64,000 nt of DNA. Origin: Mycolicibacterium chubuense NBB4. GTDB lineage: Bacteria > Actinomycetota > Actinomycetes > Mycobacteriales > Mycobacteriaceae. Positions 32,326 to 40,586 of this stretch are shown piece after piece. Below the pieces are notes generated by a model that worked only from the letters and a program-made list of their open reading frames with translations, searched no databases and was not told where the DNA came from. How positions within the stretch are numbered: position 1 is the first letter of the stretch; every line of letters begins with the position of its first letter. The position numbers and the translations under genes were made by a program. The stretch spans positions 2,976,001 through 3,040,000 of the forward strand of contig NC_018027.1 of NCBI RefSeq assembly GCF_000266905.1, written 5' to 3'.

Positions 32326-33072
32326 TCACGCCGGTACGACGACGGTGAGGTGGTCACCTCGCCGCTCCACCCGCATACCGGCGCGCCTGGCCACGGCGGC
32401 CACTGCGCCGGCATCGGTGGGCTCCGAGCGGGTGCTCGCCAACGCACGGGCCAGCCGACCCTTGTGCGCCTTGTTGAAATGGCTGACGACGGTGCGCCTG
32501 CCGTCGGCGTGTTCGGCGATCACCTCCGCGGTGACCGCGCCCGCCATCTTGCCCAGAGCCGCATACGAGCCTGACCTCAGATCCACCACGAGCTCGCGGG
32601 CGGCCAGCTCGGTCAACACCGGTTCGAGCGCCGGACGCCAGCGGGCGGCGAGTGTGGGCCGCTGCGGCAGGCGCGACGTCGCCGAGAGCCGGTAGGCCGG
32701 GATGCGGTCGTCTGCCCGCAGCAGCCCGAACAGCGCCGAGACGACGGCCAGTCGCGCCACCGCCCGCTCGGCGGCCGCGCCGCGCAGCGACCCGACGTCC
32801 AAGGCGTCGTAGAGCACGCCGGTGTAGCGGTGGACGGCCGGCATCGTCGGCGCGGTGCGCAAGGCGGCGTTGCGGTCGATCTCGCCGTCCTGGGAGGGCG
32901 AGATGCCGAGGGCCTGCCGACTCGCCGGCCGGTCGGCGGACAGCTCGATCAGCTCGTCGACGAGTTCGCCGCGCAGCGGTTGCAGGCTCGGCGAGCTCAG
33001 CGAGTCCAGCGCCAGCGCCGGCCCCTCGCCGCCCGGACGTTTGGTTTCCGACGGAGGCAGCAGGACGATCAC
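32326..33072 (-). CDS. yaaA: YaaA/UPF0246 family peroxide-stress protein
   Basis: 248 residues. The family start MIVLLPPSETKRPGG is diagnostic, followed by PAVHRYTGVLYDALD, VVSALFGLLRADDRIPAYRLSATSRLP and VVSHFNKAHKGRLARAL. In E. coli YaaA lowers free iron and limits DNA damage under hydrogen peroxide; a DNA-binding helix-hairpin-helix has been seen in structures. Cytoplasmic. GTG start at 33072 with TACCGT exactly 7 nt upstream and no Shine-Dalgarno, so probably a leaderless message. Confidence 0.9.
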   Translation of the reverse strand: MIVLLPPSETKRPGGEGPALALDSLSSPSLQPLRGELVDELIELSADRPASRQALGISPSQDGEIDRNAALRTAPTMPAVHRYTGVLYDALDVGSLRGAAAERAVARLAVVSALFGLLRADDRIPAYRLSATSRLPQRPTLAARWRPALEPVLTELAARELVVDLRSGSYAALGKMAGAVTAEVIAEHADGRRTVVSHFNKAHKGRLARALASTRSEPTDAGAVAAVARRAGMRVERRGDHLTVVVPA

Positions 33073-33079
33073 GGCAGAG

Positions 33080-33085
33080 ACGGTA
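33080..33085 (-). promoter_or_regulatory. TACCGT -10 element before yaaA
   Basis: Minus-strand TACCGT, 7 nt, then GTG at 33072; leaderless arrangement. Confidence 0.5.
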
Positions 33086-33115
33086 GCGCGGTCCGCCGGT
33101 CGCCCTGCCGCCAGA

Positions 33116-33498
33116 TCAGACGGCCGGGGCGGGCGGTGGCGGAGCGGGGGCTTCCTGCGCCATCAGCACAACAGGGCCGCCGGGTGGCGGGGGAGGCGGC
33201 AGCATCGGATCCGGCGGGGGCGGGGTGCCGTCGGGCAGGTCACGGCCGTGTGGCCGCCGTTCCAGCCGACCACGAGCGCCCCGGGCCGGGTGCCGCACTG
33301 GAACCCGCGGGCCAGCAGCTCGTCTTCGATGTTGCCGGTGGTGAACCTGTCTCCGTAGACGGGCCTGCCCGTCGCTGCGTTCGTCACCCACGACATCAGC
33401 CCCGAGCAGTCCGTGCCGGCTGGAGAGTCGCCTCCGGTGACACACGGCGTTCCCGACACTTGGTTGACGAGCGTCAGAAGCGTGGCAAGAACAAACAT
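33116..33498 (-). pseudogene. exported NlpC/P60-type cell-wall peptidase, frameshifted
   Basis: From ATG at 33498: a short hydrophobic leader, then a peptidase core PCVTGGDSPAGTDCSGLMSW (Cys31) and VVGWNGGHTAVT (His). Family members continue TLPDGTP; here the frame reads TCPTAP, whereas the next frame reads DLPDGTP and a Pro-rich tail ending at 33116 (GGPVVLMAQEAPAPPPPAPAV). One missing C in the run read as GTGACCTG on the minus strand, around 33239-33241, explains it exactly. The unshifted frame ends at 33163. Either the gene is broken close to its catalytic His, or this is a single-base sequence error. Confidence 0.72.
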
Positions 33499-33672
33499 GC
33501 GGCGGGACGTTAAAAGAAGGTCTCTAATACGGCCAAAATCTCTGACTGCAGCCACCTTACGTGAATGACCAGGACAGAGGTCACGAAAGATGTTGCCCGG
33601 AGCCGTCATTGACGCACAGACTGGACCAGACGGCTAGGTCAGCGAAATCTCTTCTCTACCAATAATTTTCAT
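33499..33672. other. AT-richer spacer with an inverted repeat
   Basis: About 170 bp, visibly lower in GC than its surroundings, between the stop of the phosphodiesterase gene and the start of the frameshifted peptidase. AGCCGTC (33601-33607) and GACGGCT (33629-33635) form a 7-bp inverted repeat with a 21-nt loop that could end the upstream operon. No coding signal was seen. Confidence 0.4.
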
Positions 33673-34812
33673 TCATCGTCTGGCCGCTAGAAGAAGGGGG
33701 ACCAGCAGCTCCGCGTCGGTGATCGAGCCGTGCTGACCCACCAGTGAGGATTCGACCGGTTCGGCGCTGCGACGCAGCACACCCGCCCCGCCTCGTGCGG
33801 CGACCACTACATCACCGATCCGGTAGCGGACCGACTCGGCGACGCGCTCGCCGAACCATCCGGCCGCGATGGCCTCGTCGCCGGTGATGACCCAGGCTCG
33901 CTCTCCCAGGACGCCGCGCCACGCGGCGAGCACGTCGTCCCGCGCCCCCTGGCGGGTGTAGACGTGGCGGGCGCGCACCTCGCCCCCGAGCGCCTCCACA
34001 CCGTCGTGCAACGCCTCGGTGCCGTCGGCGTCGACGACGGCGGACTCCTCGAGGGCGACCATGCCGTGATCGGCGACCACCGCGAGCAAGCCGCCCCGCG
34101 GAAGCGTCTCGACGATCGACTCCACGAGCTTGTCGACCTGGCGCAGTTGCAGCCGCCACGCCTTCGACCCCGTTCCGTGCAGGTGGCCCACCAGGTCGAG
34201 ATCGGCGTGATAGCCGTAGCAGAAGCCGCCGTCGCCGATCGAGGCCGAGATCGTCGCGGCGAGATCGCCGATCGCATGGACCCCGAGGTAGCGGCCTCCC
34301 CGCAGCACCGCGCGCGTCAGGCCCGAACCCGCGAACTGCGCGCCGGAGACCACACTGACCGCCACGCCGGCCGACGCCGCCCGCTCGAAGATCGTCGGCC
34401 GGGGCTGCACCGTCTCGGGGGGCAGCCGGTCGCGCAGATCCTCGCCCCAGGGGTGGGGCCGCCACCGCAGGGCATTGATCACGCCGAGATCCGGCACCCG
34501 GAACGTCATTCCCACCAGGCCGTGCTCACCCGACCGGCACCCGGTGCCGACGGCCGCCAGACCGGCCGCCGTCGTCGACGGGAACCCCACCTGCAGGGTC
34601 TGGCCGCGAAGGCCGGCGAGTACCGGCGCGTCGGCGGCATAGGTATCGAGGAGCGCGGCGCCCAGACCGTCGATCAGCAGCACGCACGCCCCGCCCACGT
34701 CGTAGGGCAGCGGAATCCGCGCGGGGAAGCCGGCGACGCCCATGGCGGCGAGCACCGACGGCGCCACATCGGCCAGATGCGGGAGGCCCGGGTCGACGCG
34801 CGGCGGGTTCAC
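33673..34812 (-). CDS. alkaline-phosphatase-superfamily phosphodiesterase/nucleotide pyrophosphatase
   Basis: 379 residues. Metal and nucleophile sites of the type I phosphodiesterase family are recognisable: VLLIDGLGAALL (first Asp), VGFPSTTAAGLAAVGTG (Thr nucleophile region), YGYHADLDLVGHLHG (Asp/His pair) and AVVADHGMVAL (Asp-His), with VGQHGS near the end. No signal peptide, so probably cytoplasmic. It could cleave phosphodiesters or act as a phosphatase. It is the last gene of a minus-strand operon with the signalling genes (1-bp gap from the response regulator), which raises the possibility that it is a nucleotide-signal hydrolase; this is inference only. Confidence 0.82.
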   Translation of the reverse strand: MNPPRVDPGLPHLADVAPSVLAAMGVAGFPARIPLPYDVGGACVLLIDGLGAALLDTYAADAPVLAGLRGQTLQVGFPSTTAAGLAAVGTGCRSGEHGLVGMTFRVPDLGVINALRWRPHPWGEDLRDRLPPETVQPRPTIFERAASAGVAVSVVSGAQFAGSGLTRAVLRGGRYLGVHAIGDLAATISASIGDGGFCYGYHADLDLVGHLHGTGSKAWRLQLRQVDKLVESIVETLPRGGLLAVVADHGMVALEESAVVDADGTEALHDGVEALGGEVRARHVYTRQGARDDVLAAWRGVLGERAWVITGDEAIAAGWFGERVAESVRYRIGDVVVAARGGAGVLRRSAEPVESSLVGQHGSITDAELLVPLLLAARR

Positions 34813-34813
34813 C

Positions 34814-35254
34814 TCAGAACTGAGGAAGCCTGACCACCTGCACGAAGAACTCGTCGATCTGCCGGACCGCGTTCATGAACTGGTCGAGGTCCACCGGCTT
34901 GGTCACGTAGGCGTTGGCGTGCAGCTTGTAGCTGCGCAGAATGTCCTCTTCGGCCGACGACGTGGTCAGCACCACCACCGGGATGTGGCTGAGATCCGGG
35001 TCGGACTTGATCGTCTCCAGCAGCTGGCGGCCGTCGTACTTGGGCAGGTTCAGGTCGAGGAGCACCAGGTCCGGCCGGGGCGCATCCTCGTAGGGAGCAC
35101 GCCGGTACAGGAAGTCCAGACCTTCCTCGCCGTCGTGGGCCACGTGCAACGTGTTCTTGATCTTGTTGTGCTCGAAGGCTTCCCGGGTGATCAGCTCGTC
35201 TCCCGGGTCGTCCTCGATCAAGAGCACGTCGATCGCGCGTTCGGCGGGTGTCAT
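34814..35254 (-). CDS. single-domain response regulator (RcpA-type)
   Basis: 146 residues, receiver domain only. Acidic pocket in VLLIEDDPGDE, phospho-acceptor Asp in LVLLDLNLPKYDG, switch Thr in VVLTTSSAEED, and conserved Lys in AYVTKPVD. It has no output domain, and resembles RcpA-like regulators that pair with CHASE3 or phytochrome-type kinases, including the long insertion FLYRRAPYEDAPRPD. ATG at 35254 overlaps the kinase stop by 4 bp (ATGA), so the two are translationally coupled. Likely a phospho-relay carrier or allosteric effector. Confidence 0.92.
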   Translation of the reverse strand: MTPAERAIDVLLIEDDPGDELITREAFEHNKIKNTLHVAHDGEEGLDFLYRRAPYEDAPRPDLVLLDLNLPKYDGRQLLETIKSDPDLSHIPVVVLTTSSAEEDILRSYKLHANAYVTKPVDLDQFMNAVRQIDEFFVQVVRLPQF

Positions 35255-36840
35255 GAGGTCGATCCTTCCAGGAGGGGAGCGGCCGTGTCATCCACGGCCA
35301 CGGGGAGAGTGAACTCGAAGCGGGTGCCGTCGGTGTGGGACGTGTCGATCCAGATCGTTCCGCCGTGGTGCTCGACGATCTTCTTGCACAGGGCAAGACC
35401 GATACCGGTACCGCTGTAGGCATCGCGGCCGTGCAGCCGCTGGAAGATGATGAACACTTTGTCCGAGAACTCCGGAGCGATCCCGATTCCGTTGTCCGAC
35501 ACCGAAAAAGACCACATCTGATCGTCCACGCCGGCCCCTCGGTGGCACTCGATGACGACGCGGGGCTCGACGCCTTCACGGCGGAACTTCACGGCGTTTC
35601 CGATGAGGTTCTGCCACAGCATCGACAGCAGCGTGGGATCGCCTTTGATCGTGGGCAGACCCTCGGCGGGGCGCTCGATCACCGCGTTCGTCTCCTCGAT
35701 CGAGGTCGCCAGATTGCTCAGCGCCGCGTCGAGCACGGCGTCGAGGTCGACGTCGGCTTCGGTCGCGTTGAGCCGTCCGACCCGGGAGAAGGTCAGCAGA
35801 TCGTTGATGAGAACCTGCATGCGTTTGGCACCGTCGACGGCGAACCCGATGTATTCGATCCCGCGTTCGTCGAGTTTGTCGCCGTACCGCTTCTCCAGCA
35901 GCTGGCAGAACGATGTCACCTTGCGTAGAGGTTCCTGCAGATCGTGGGACGCCACGTACGCGAACTGCTCGAGTTCGGCGTTGGAGCGGCGCAGCTCCTC
36001 GGCGTGGGCGTCGAGCGCCTCGGTGGCCGCCCGGGACGACTCCAGTTCGTCGACGATCCGCTGCCGCATGTTCTCCACGTCGAGCGCGATCAGGCGGATG
36101 TCCCTGGGCCCCTGCGAGACGATCCGTTCCCCGAAGTTGCCCTGCGCCACGCGGCGGCACGCGGCGGCCAGCCGGGTCAGCGGACGCACCAGGGCGCGCC
36201 GCAACAGCACCGCCAGCAGCACCATCGTCACGACGAAGGCCGCCAGCATCGCGATCAAGACCCCGTTGCGCCACGTCCGGAAGTGGTCCAGCTCGGCGAT
36301 CCCCTCGGTGCGCGCCTGGGCGAGGTGCTCGTTCTGCGTCGCGAAGAGCGTCCGCAGGCGGTCGAATTCGGACTTGCCGATCTCGGTCAACCGAGGATCG
36401 ACGACATTCTCCACCCCCGGCTTGACCGAGGCGATGGCCGGTTCGGCGTAGTTGGTGCGCCAGGATCCCGAGGCCAGTTCGATCGCATCCAGGTCGTCGA
36501 GCAGGTCGGGCCGGCTCTGTTCGAGCTGCCGGATGTCGGCCGACGCCTCCCCTTCGACGGTTCGACCCTCGTCGTAGGGGATCAGGAACTGGCGGTTGGC
36601 GGAGATCAGATAGCCGCGCACCGCCGTCTCCTGGTCGCGCAGGGCCGCCTGCAACTGATAGGCGGCGACCCGGGAGGGCTGAATCCGTTCGGTCAGCTCC
36701 GAGGACACCCGATCGGTGCGGCCCAGCAGCACGGCCATCGCGATACCGCCGGCCAGCACGACGACGGCCATGATCGCGAGCACCAGGTATTGCCAGCCCT
36801 CGACGGTGAGAGCCCGCACTCCGCGCTGATCAGGACTCAT
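35251..36840 (-). CDS. CHASE3-HAMP sensor histidine kinase
   Basis: 529 residues. First membrane span at about 16-37 (YLVLAIMAVVVLAGGIAMAVLL); CHASE3 sensor at about 40-185 (ALRDQETAVRGYLISANRQFL is diagnostic); second span at about 190-213; HAMP to about 265; coiled linker; H-box YVASHDLQEPLRKV near 297; N-box NLIGNAVKF, G1 DNGIGI and G2 GTGIGLALCKKIVEHHGG. It should autophosphorylate in response to an extracytoplasmic cue and pass phosphate to the response regulator encoded next. Its ATG overlaps the stop of the upstream phosphatase gene (ATGA). Confidence 0.94.
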   Translation of the reverse strand: MSPDQRGVRALTVEGWQYLVLAIMAVVVLAGGIAMAVLLGRTDRVSSELTERIQPSRVAAYQLQAALRDQETAVRGYLISANRQFLIPYDEGRTVEGEASADIRQLEQSRPDLLDDLDAIELASGSWRTNYAEPAIASVKPGVENVVDPRLTEIGKSEFDRLRTLFATQNEHLAQARTEGIAELDHFRTWRNGVLIAMLAAFVVTMVLLAVLLRRALVRPLTRLAAACRRVAQGNFGERIVSQGPRDIRLIALDVENMRQRIVDELESSRAATEALDAHAEELRRSNAELEQFAYVASHDLQEPLRKVTSFCQLLEKRYGDKLDERGIEYIGFAVDGAKRMQVLINDLLTFSRVGRLNATEADVDLDAVLDAALSNLATSIEETNAVIERPAEGLPTIKGDPTLLSMLWQNLIGNAVKFRREGVEPRVVIECHRGAGVDDQMWSFSVSDNGIGIAPEFSDKVFIIFQRLHGRDAYSGTGIGLALCKKIVEHHGGTIWIDTSHTDGTRFEFTLPVAVDDTAAPLLEGSTS

Positions 36841-38012
36841 CGGCGCCGGGTCCGCTCGACGCGCACCACGGCGATGTCGTCGCTGATCCCGCCGTGGGAC
36901 TGGGCCCTGCTCTCCACAGCGTCGATGAGCGCCTCGACGAACTGCGGGCCGGGAAGGTGTGCCAGCGACCGGGCCAGCTCCAGCAGCCCGGCCTCCCCGA
37001 GGCGTTCGTTGCCGCGCCCGACATGCCCCTCGAACAGGCCGTCGGTGAGCAGCACCAGACCCTTGCCGTCGGGCAACTCGACCTGCTGAGGTGTCCAGTC
37101 ACCGGCGTGCAGGCCCAGTGCCGGCCCACCGGGCGGCTCGACCCATTCCACGGTGCCGCCACCGTGCAGGAGCATCCCGGGGTGACCGGCGCGCACCGCC
37201 GTGATCAGCGGGCCTTCCGGCGGGATGGCCAGGCTGAGCACCGTCGCGAAGATGCCCTTGCCCGCGCGTTCGGCACGCAGGATCCGCTCCAGCTGCCGCA
37301 TCCGCTCCGACCCGCGCAGACCGGCGAAGGTCAGCGCTCGCCAGGCGATACGCAGGGCCACCCCCAACGCGGCCTCGTCGGCTCCGTGCCCGGAGACGTC
37401 GCCGATCATCACGTGCACGGTGCGGTCCGGCGTCTGCACGAAGTCGTAGAAGTCACCGCCGAGCAGCGCGTTCTCTCGACTCGGGCGGTACTGGCTGACG
37501 ATCTCCACGCCGGGGTCGTCCAGCAGCAGCGGAAGGGGAAGCAGGCCGCGTTCCAGCCGGGCGTTCTCGCGTTCCCGCAGCTGGGTGGCGTGCAGGTCGA
37601 CCGCGGTCAGCTCGGCGCGCTTGCGCTCGATGGCGTACAGCACCGCCCGGCGCAGCATCTCGGCGTCGACGCGGTCCTTGACCAGGTAGTCCTGGGCACC
37701 CGAGGCGACGGCCATCGACGCGAAATGCTCGTCGTTGAGACCGGTCAGCACCACGATCGGGATGGTGGGGTCGTGCTTGGCGATCCGGGTCAGGCCGTCC
37801 ATCCCGTTCGTGTCGTGCAGGTGCAGATCCAGCAGGATGCAGTCGGGGCGGGCAGTGGCCATCGCCTGCTCGGCCTTGGCCATCGATTCGGCCCAGGTCA
37901 CGCAGATGTCGACCCCGGCGTCGCTGATCAGTTCCTCGACGAGGATCGCGTCGGCGCGGTCATCCTCCACCAACAGCAACGACAGCGTCTGGCTGTCACT
38001 CGGGACGCGCAT
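36837..38012 (-). CDS. receiver domain-SpoIIE/PP2C phosphatase
   Basis: 391 residues. Residues about 8-125 form a receiver (LLVEDDRADA, phospho-Asp in CILLDLHLHDTNG, Lys in YLVKDRVD); a coiled linker (ERENARLERGLLPLPL) follows; residues about 170-390 are a PP2C-type SpoIIE domain with metal motifs ALLGGDFYDF, VMIGDVSGHGADEAALG, LLTDGLFEG and GGISDDIAVV. The kinase in the operon may phosphorylate the receiver to control dephosphorylation of a STAS protein; candidates in the window are at 20581 and 60629. First gene of the operon. ATG 38012 is used; GTG 38024 is an alternative. Confidence 0.93.
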   Translation of the reverse strand: MRVPSDSQTLSLLLVEDDRADAILVEELISDAGVDICVTWAESMAKAEQAMATARPDCILLDLHLHDTNGMDGLTRIAKHDPTIPIVVLTGLNDEHFASMAVASGAQDYLVKDRVDAEMLRRAVLYAIERKRAELTAVDLHATQLRERENARLERGLLPLPLLLDDPGVEIVSQYRPSRENALLGGDFYDFVQTPDRTVHVMIGDVSGHGADEAALGVALRIAWRALTFAGLRGSERMRQLERILRAERAGKGIFATVLSLAIPPEGPLITAVRAGHPGMLLHGGGTVEWVEPPGGPALGLHAGDWTPQQVELPDGKGLVLLTDGLFEGHVGRGNERLGEAGLLELARSLAHLPGPQFVEALIDAVESRAQSHGGISDDIAVVRVERTRRR

Positions 38013-38154
38013 GTGCCCCGTCACTTTTGTTGGCGCGCGCCCACTGCGCGGGCCGACCTGTTCGATTGACAATTCCCCGAGAATACCCGGGGGTCCCGCG
38101 AAGCGGGCAACCCCTCCGCGGCGTTGCGGAACGTCGTCGAGGCGCTCGCGCTGG

Positions 38155-38160
38155 TAATCT
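38155..38160 (+). promoter_or_regulatory. extended -10 element TGGTAATCT region for the acyltransferase gene
   Basis: TAATCT preceded by TGG (extended -10) about 113 bp upstream of the acyltransferase ATG, in the 260-bp divergent gap with the phosphatase gene. No convincing -35 was seen. Confidence 0.3.
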
Positions 38161-38272
38161 GCCACCGGTCGCCGGGTGTACGACATGGGGAGGCGACACC
38201 GCGCCCTCCCGGCTGACGGCTTTCGCCGACGGCAGAGCCTTGTCCAAAGACACCGGAGTTGTAGAAGACGAG

Positions 38273-39487
38273 ATGAGTGGCGTGCGCACCGGAGAGATCA
38301 AGGCCCTGTCCGGGCTGCGCATCGTCGCCGCCCTCTGGGTCGTCTTCTTCCACTTCCGCCCGCTGCTCGAAGAGGCGTCGCCGCCGCTGCGGTCGGCGTT
38401 CGCGCCGATCCTCAATGCCGGGGCGCAGGGCGTCGACCTCTTCTTCATCCTCAGTGGCTTCGTGCTGACGTGGAACTACCTCGACCGGATGGGCGAGTCG
38501 TGGTCGCTGGGCAGCACACTGCGATTCCTGTGGCTCCGGCTGGCGCGGGTGTGGCCGGTGTACCTGGTGACGATGCACCTCGCGGCGGCGTTCGCGGTGT
38601 TCACGCTCTACGTCGGCCGTTTTCCGCTGCCGCCGCCGGTCATCGAGTCGCTCAACGCGCTGAGCTGGATCAAGCAGGTGCTGCTGGTTCAGCTGTGGTT
38701 CCAGCCGTTCTTCGACGGCTCGAGCTGGGACGGTCCGGCGTGGTCGATCAGCGCCGAGTGGTTGGCGTACCTGTTGTTCGGCGGCGTGGTGCTGATCGTC
38801 TTCCGGATCGCGGCCGCGACGCGGGCCCGCAACCTGATCTGGCTCGCCGTCGCAGCCGCGCTTCCGCCGACGCTTCTGCTGCTGGCGCACGGCGTCTTCT
38901 ACACACCGTGGAGCTGGTTGCCGAGGATCGTCATGCAGTTCATCGCCGGCGCGCTGGCGTGTGCGGCGGTGCGCAAGTTGCGACTGTCGGACGGCGGGCA
39001 GCGGACCTTCGGAGTGCTCTCCCTGGTCCTCGTGGCGATCATCGTCGGCGGGCTGTACCTGCTCGACGCGTATCCGCCGGGCGGGATGCTCGACGCCGGG
39101 GGTCTGATCGACATCCTCTTCGTCCCCTTGGTGATCACGTTGTCCCTGGGTGTCGGCACGCTGCCCGCGCTGTTGTCCACGCGGGTGATGGTGTACCTCG
39201 GGCACGTCTCCTTCAGCCTCTACATGCTCCACGAGATCGTGCACACCGCCTGGAATTGGGCCGTGCTGCAATTCGGGATCACGCTGACGCCCAGCTGGAC
39301 GGCCAAGTTCACCGTGCTGGGCCTCATCGGGCTCGCCGGTGTCGGCGCGGCGTTGCTGTATCACTTCGTCGAGGAGCCGGCCCGCCGGTGGATGCGGCGG
39401 ATGATCGAACCGAAGACCCCGCGTGCCGCGCGGCCGGGCGACGGGCATCAGAGCAGGCTGCAGTCCGTGGCCGCACGCGCCGGATAA
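38273..39487 (+). CDS. acyltransferase-3 (OafA-like) integral membrane protein
   Basis: 404 residues, about ten hydrophobic spans. Family signatures are ALSGLRIVAALWVVFFHF with the conserved catalytic His in span 1, GVDLFFILSGFVLTWNYLDR (Ser-Gly-Phe turn) and RLARVWPVYLVTMHL. These enzymes move acyl groups to sugars or lipids at the cell envelope. The SGNH-hydrolase-like gene follows 65 bp downstream; this pairing matches M. tuberculosis Rv0517-Rv0518 from memory and recalls OafA proteins fused to SGNH domains. ATG at 38273 follows GAAGACGAG; a TTG at 38240 is in frame. Confidence 0.9.
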   Translation: MSGVRTGEIKALSGLRIVAALWVVFFHFRPLLEEASPPLRSAFAPILNAGAQGVDLFFILSGFVLTWNYLDRMGESWSLGSTLRFLWLRLARVWPVYLVTMHLAAAFAVFTLYVGRFPLPPPVIESLNALSWIKQVLLVQLWFQPFFDGSSWDGPAWSISAEWLAYLLFGGVVLIVFRIAAATRARNLIWLAVAAALPPTLLLLAHGVFYTPWSWLPRIVMQFIAGALACAAVRKLRLSDGGQRTFGVLSLVLVAIIVGGLYLLDAYPPGGMLDAGGLIDILFVPLVITLSLGVGTLPALLSTRVMVYLGHVSFSLYMLHEIVHTAWNWAVLQFGITLTPSWTAKFTVLGLIGLAGVGAALLYHFVEEPARRWMRRMIEPKTPRAARPGDGHQSRLQSVAARAG

Positions 39488-39539
39488 CAGTTTGTACCGC
39501 AGCGGCGCGTCCAGCACGGCTTGTCGGGGCGGCGGCCAC

Positions 39540-39545
39540 TAGGCT
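39540..39545 (+). promoter_or_regulatory. TAGGCT -10 element, leaderless-type
   Basis: TAGGCT, 6 nt, then GTG at 39552; no Shine-Dalgarno sequence. It gives the SGNH gene its own promoter apart from the upstream acyltransferase. Confidence 0.55.
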
Positions 39546-39551
39546 GGTCCA

Positions 39552-40241
39552 GTGAGTCGTGTGCCGACGCTGTTGCTTTCTGTCGCTGTGCTTTTCAGCA
39601 TTTTCACAACTCGTGTTCCGGAAGTTCAGCATCGTGATGTGCGCCACACGGACTATGCCGTGAACCGCATCGCGGTGATCGGCGACTCCTACACCACGGG
39701 CAGCGACCAGGGCGGCAACGGGCCGCAGGGGTGGGCTCCGCAGGTCTGGCGGGACCTCACCGAGCACGGAATCGCGGTCACCCCGACGGTCGTTGCCGAA
39801 GGCGGGGCCGGCTACTGCACCCGCGGTAACCACGGCAGCGTGTTCGAGGACCTGACGGTGCGGGGCGTCAAACCCAACGACGTACTCGTGGTGTTCTACG
39901 GCTCGCGCAACGACATGAAAGCCGATCCGACGCGGCTGTCGATCGCGATGTACGGCACCCTGCACCTGGCGCGCCAGATCGCGCGGTCGGCGAAGATGCT
40001 CGTGATCGGGCCGCCGTGGCCGACCGCGGACCCGCCCGCCGAGATCCTCCGGATTCGCGACATCCTCGGCTATCAGGCCCAGCTGGCGGGCGCCACCTTC
40101 GTCGACCCGATCGCCGCGCGGTGGTTCGTCGGCAAGCCGCAGCTGATCGGCAAGGACGGGGTGCACCCCACCGATGCCGGACACACCTACATGGCCGACA
40201 AGATCGCGCCGTTGATCGGCGCTCAGCTCAACCCGTACTGA
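39552..40241 (+). CDS. exported SGNH/GDSL-type hydrolase (Rv0518-like)
   Basis: 229 residues. A hydrophobic N-terminus (VPTLLLSVAVLFSIFTT) serves as signal or anchor. The SGNH blocks are complete: block I AVIGDSYTTG (Ser46), block II Gly in VAEGGAGYC, block III Asn in YGSRNDM, and block V DGVHPTDAGH (Asp-x-x-His). Likely an extracytoplasmic acyl esterase or acyl-transfer partner working with the acyltransferase-3 protein encoded just upstream. GTG start supported by the hexamer 6 nt upstream. Confidence 0.9.
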   Translation: MSRVPTLLLSVAVLFSIFTTRVPEVQHRDVRHTDYAVNRIAVIGDSYTTGSDQGGNGPQGWAPQVWRDLTEHGIAVTPTVVAEGGAGYCTRGNHGSVFEDLTVRGVKPNDVLVVFYGSRNDMKADPTRLSIAMYGTLHLARQIARSAKMLVIGPPWPTADPPAEILRIRDILGYQAQLAGATFVDPIAARWFVGKPQLIGKDGVHPTDAGHTYMADKIAPLIGAQLNPY

Positions 40242-40249
40242 CGGGTTGT

Positions 40250-40255
40250 TAGGGT
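40250..40255 (+). promoter_or_regulatory. TAGGGT -10 element, leaderless-type
   Basis: TAGGGT, 6 nt, then GTG at 40262. No Shine-Dalgarno sequence lies between. Confidence 0.55.
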
Positions 40256-40261
40256 GCCCGG

Positions 40262-40555
40262 GTGATTCGGAATGTGGTCCTCGCGAAGCTGAAGACCGAC
40301 CATGACGCGGCGGAGGTCGAGCAGATCCAGCAGGGCCTGCGCGCGTTGAACTGTCCCGGCACGCTGGGCTACACCGTGGGCACCGACGCCGGACTGCGAG
40401 AAGGCAACTGGGATTTCGTCATCGTCGCCGACTTCGCCGACACGGCCGCCTACCGCGGTTACGACGACGACGCCGAGCACAACCGGCTGCGTGGCCGGCT
40501 GGCGCCGATGGTGGAACAGATCGCTCGCGCGCAGTTCGAGCTGCCGGACGCGTGA
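40262..40555 (+). CDS. Dabb (stress-responsive A/B barrel) domain protein
   Basis: 97 residues. The Dabb family is recognised by the start IRNVVLAKLKTDHDAAEVEQIQQGLRAL, the middle strand NWDFVIVADFADTAAYRGYDDDAEHNRL, and the Pro-free helix ending VEQIARAQFEL. These dimeric alpha/beta barrels bind or convert small hydrophobic molecules; in plants and fungi some act as cyclases, while most bacterial ones are uncharacterised. It has its own leaderless-type promoter 21 bp after the SGNH stop and converges with the glutamine amidotransferase gene. Confidence 0.85.
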   Translation: MIRNVVLAKLKTDHDAAEVEQIQQGLRALNCPGTLGYTVGTDAGLREGNWDFVIVADFADTAAYRGYDDDAEHNRLRGRLAPMVEQIARAQFELPDA

Positions 40556-40586
40556 GGGCGGTCCCCGCCGTCTGCCGGCTCGTGCG

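Noticed and set aside
38065..38070. TTGACA hexamer in the gap between the phosphatase and acyltransferase genes
   Set aside because: No -10 at a workable distance on the plus strand; the minus-strand GGGTAT nearby lacks a matching SigF -35.
38021..39517. Near-500-codon minus-strand frame opposite the acyltransferase
   Set aside because: His/Arg/Asp-rich shadow of a membrane-protein gene.
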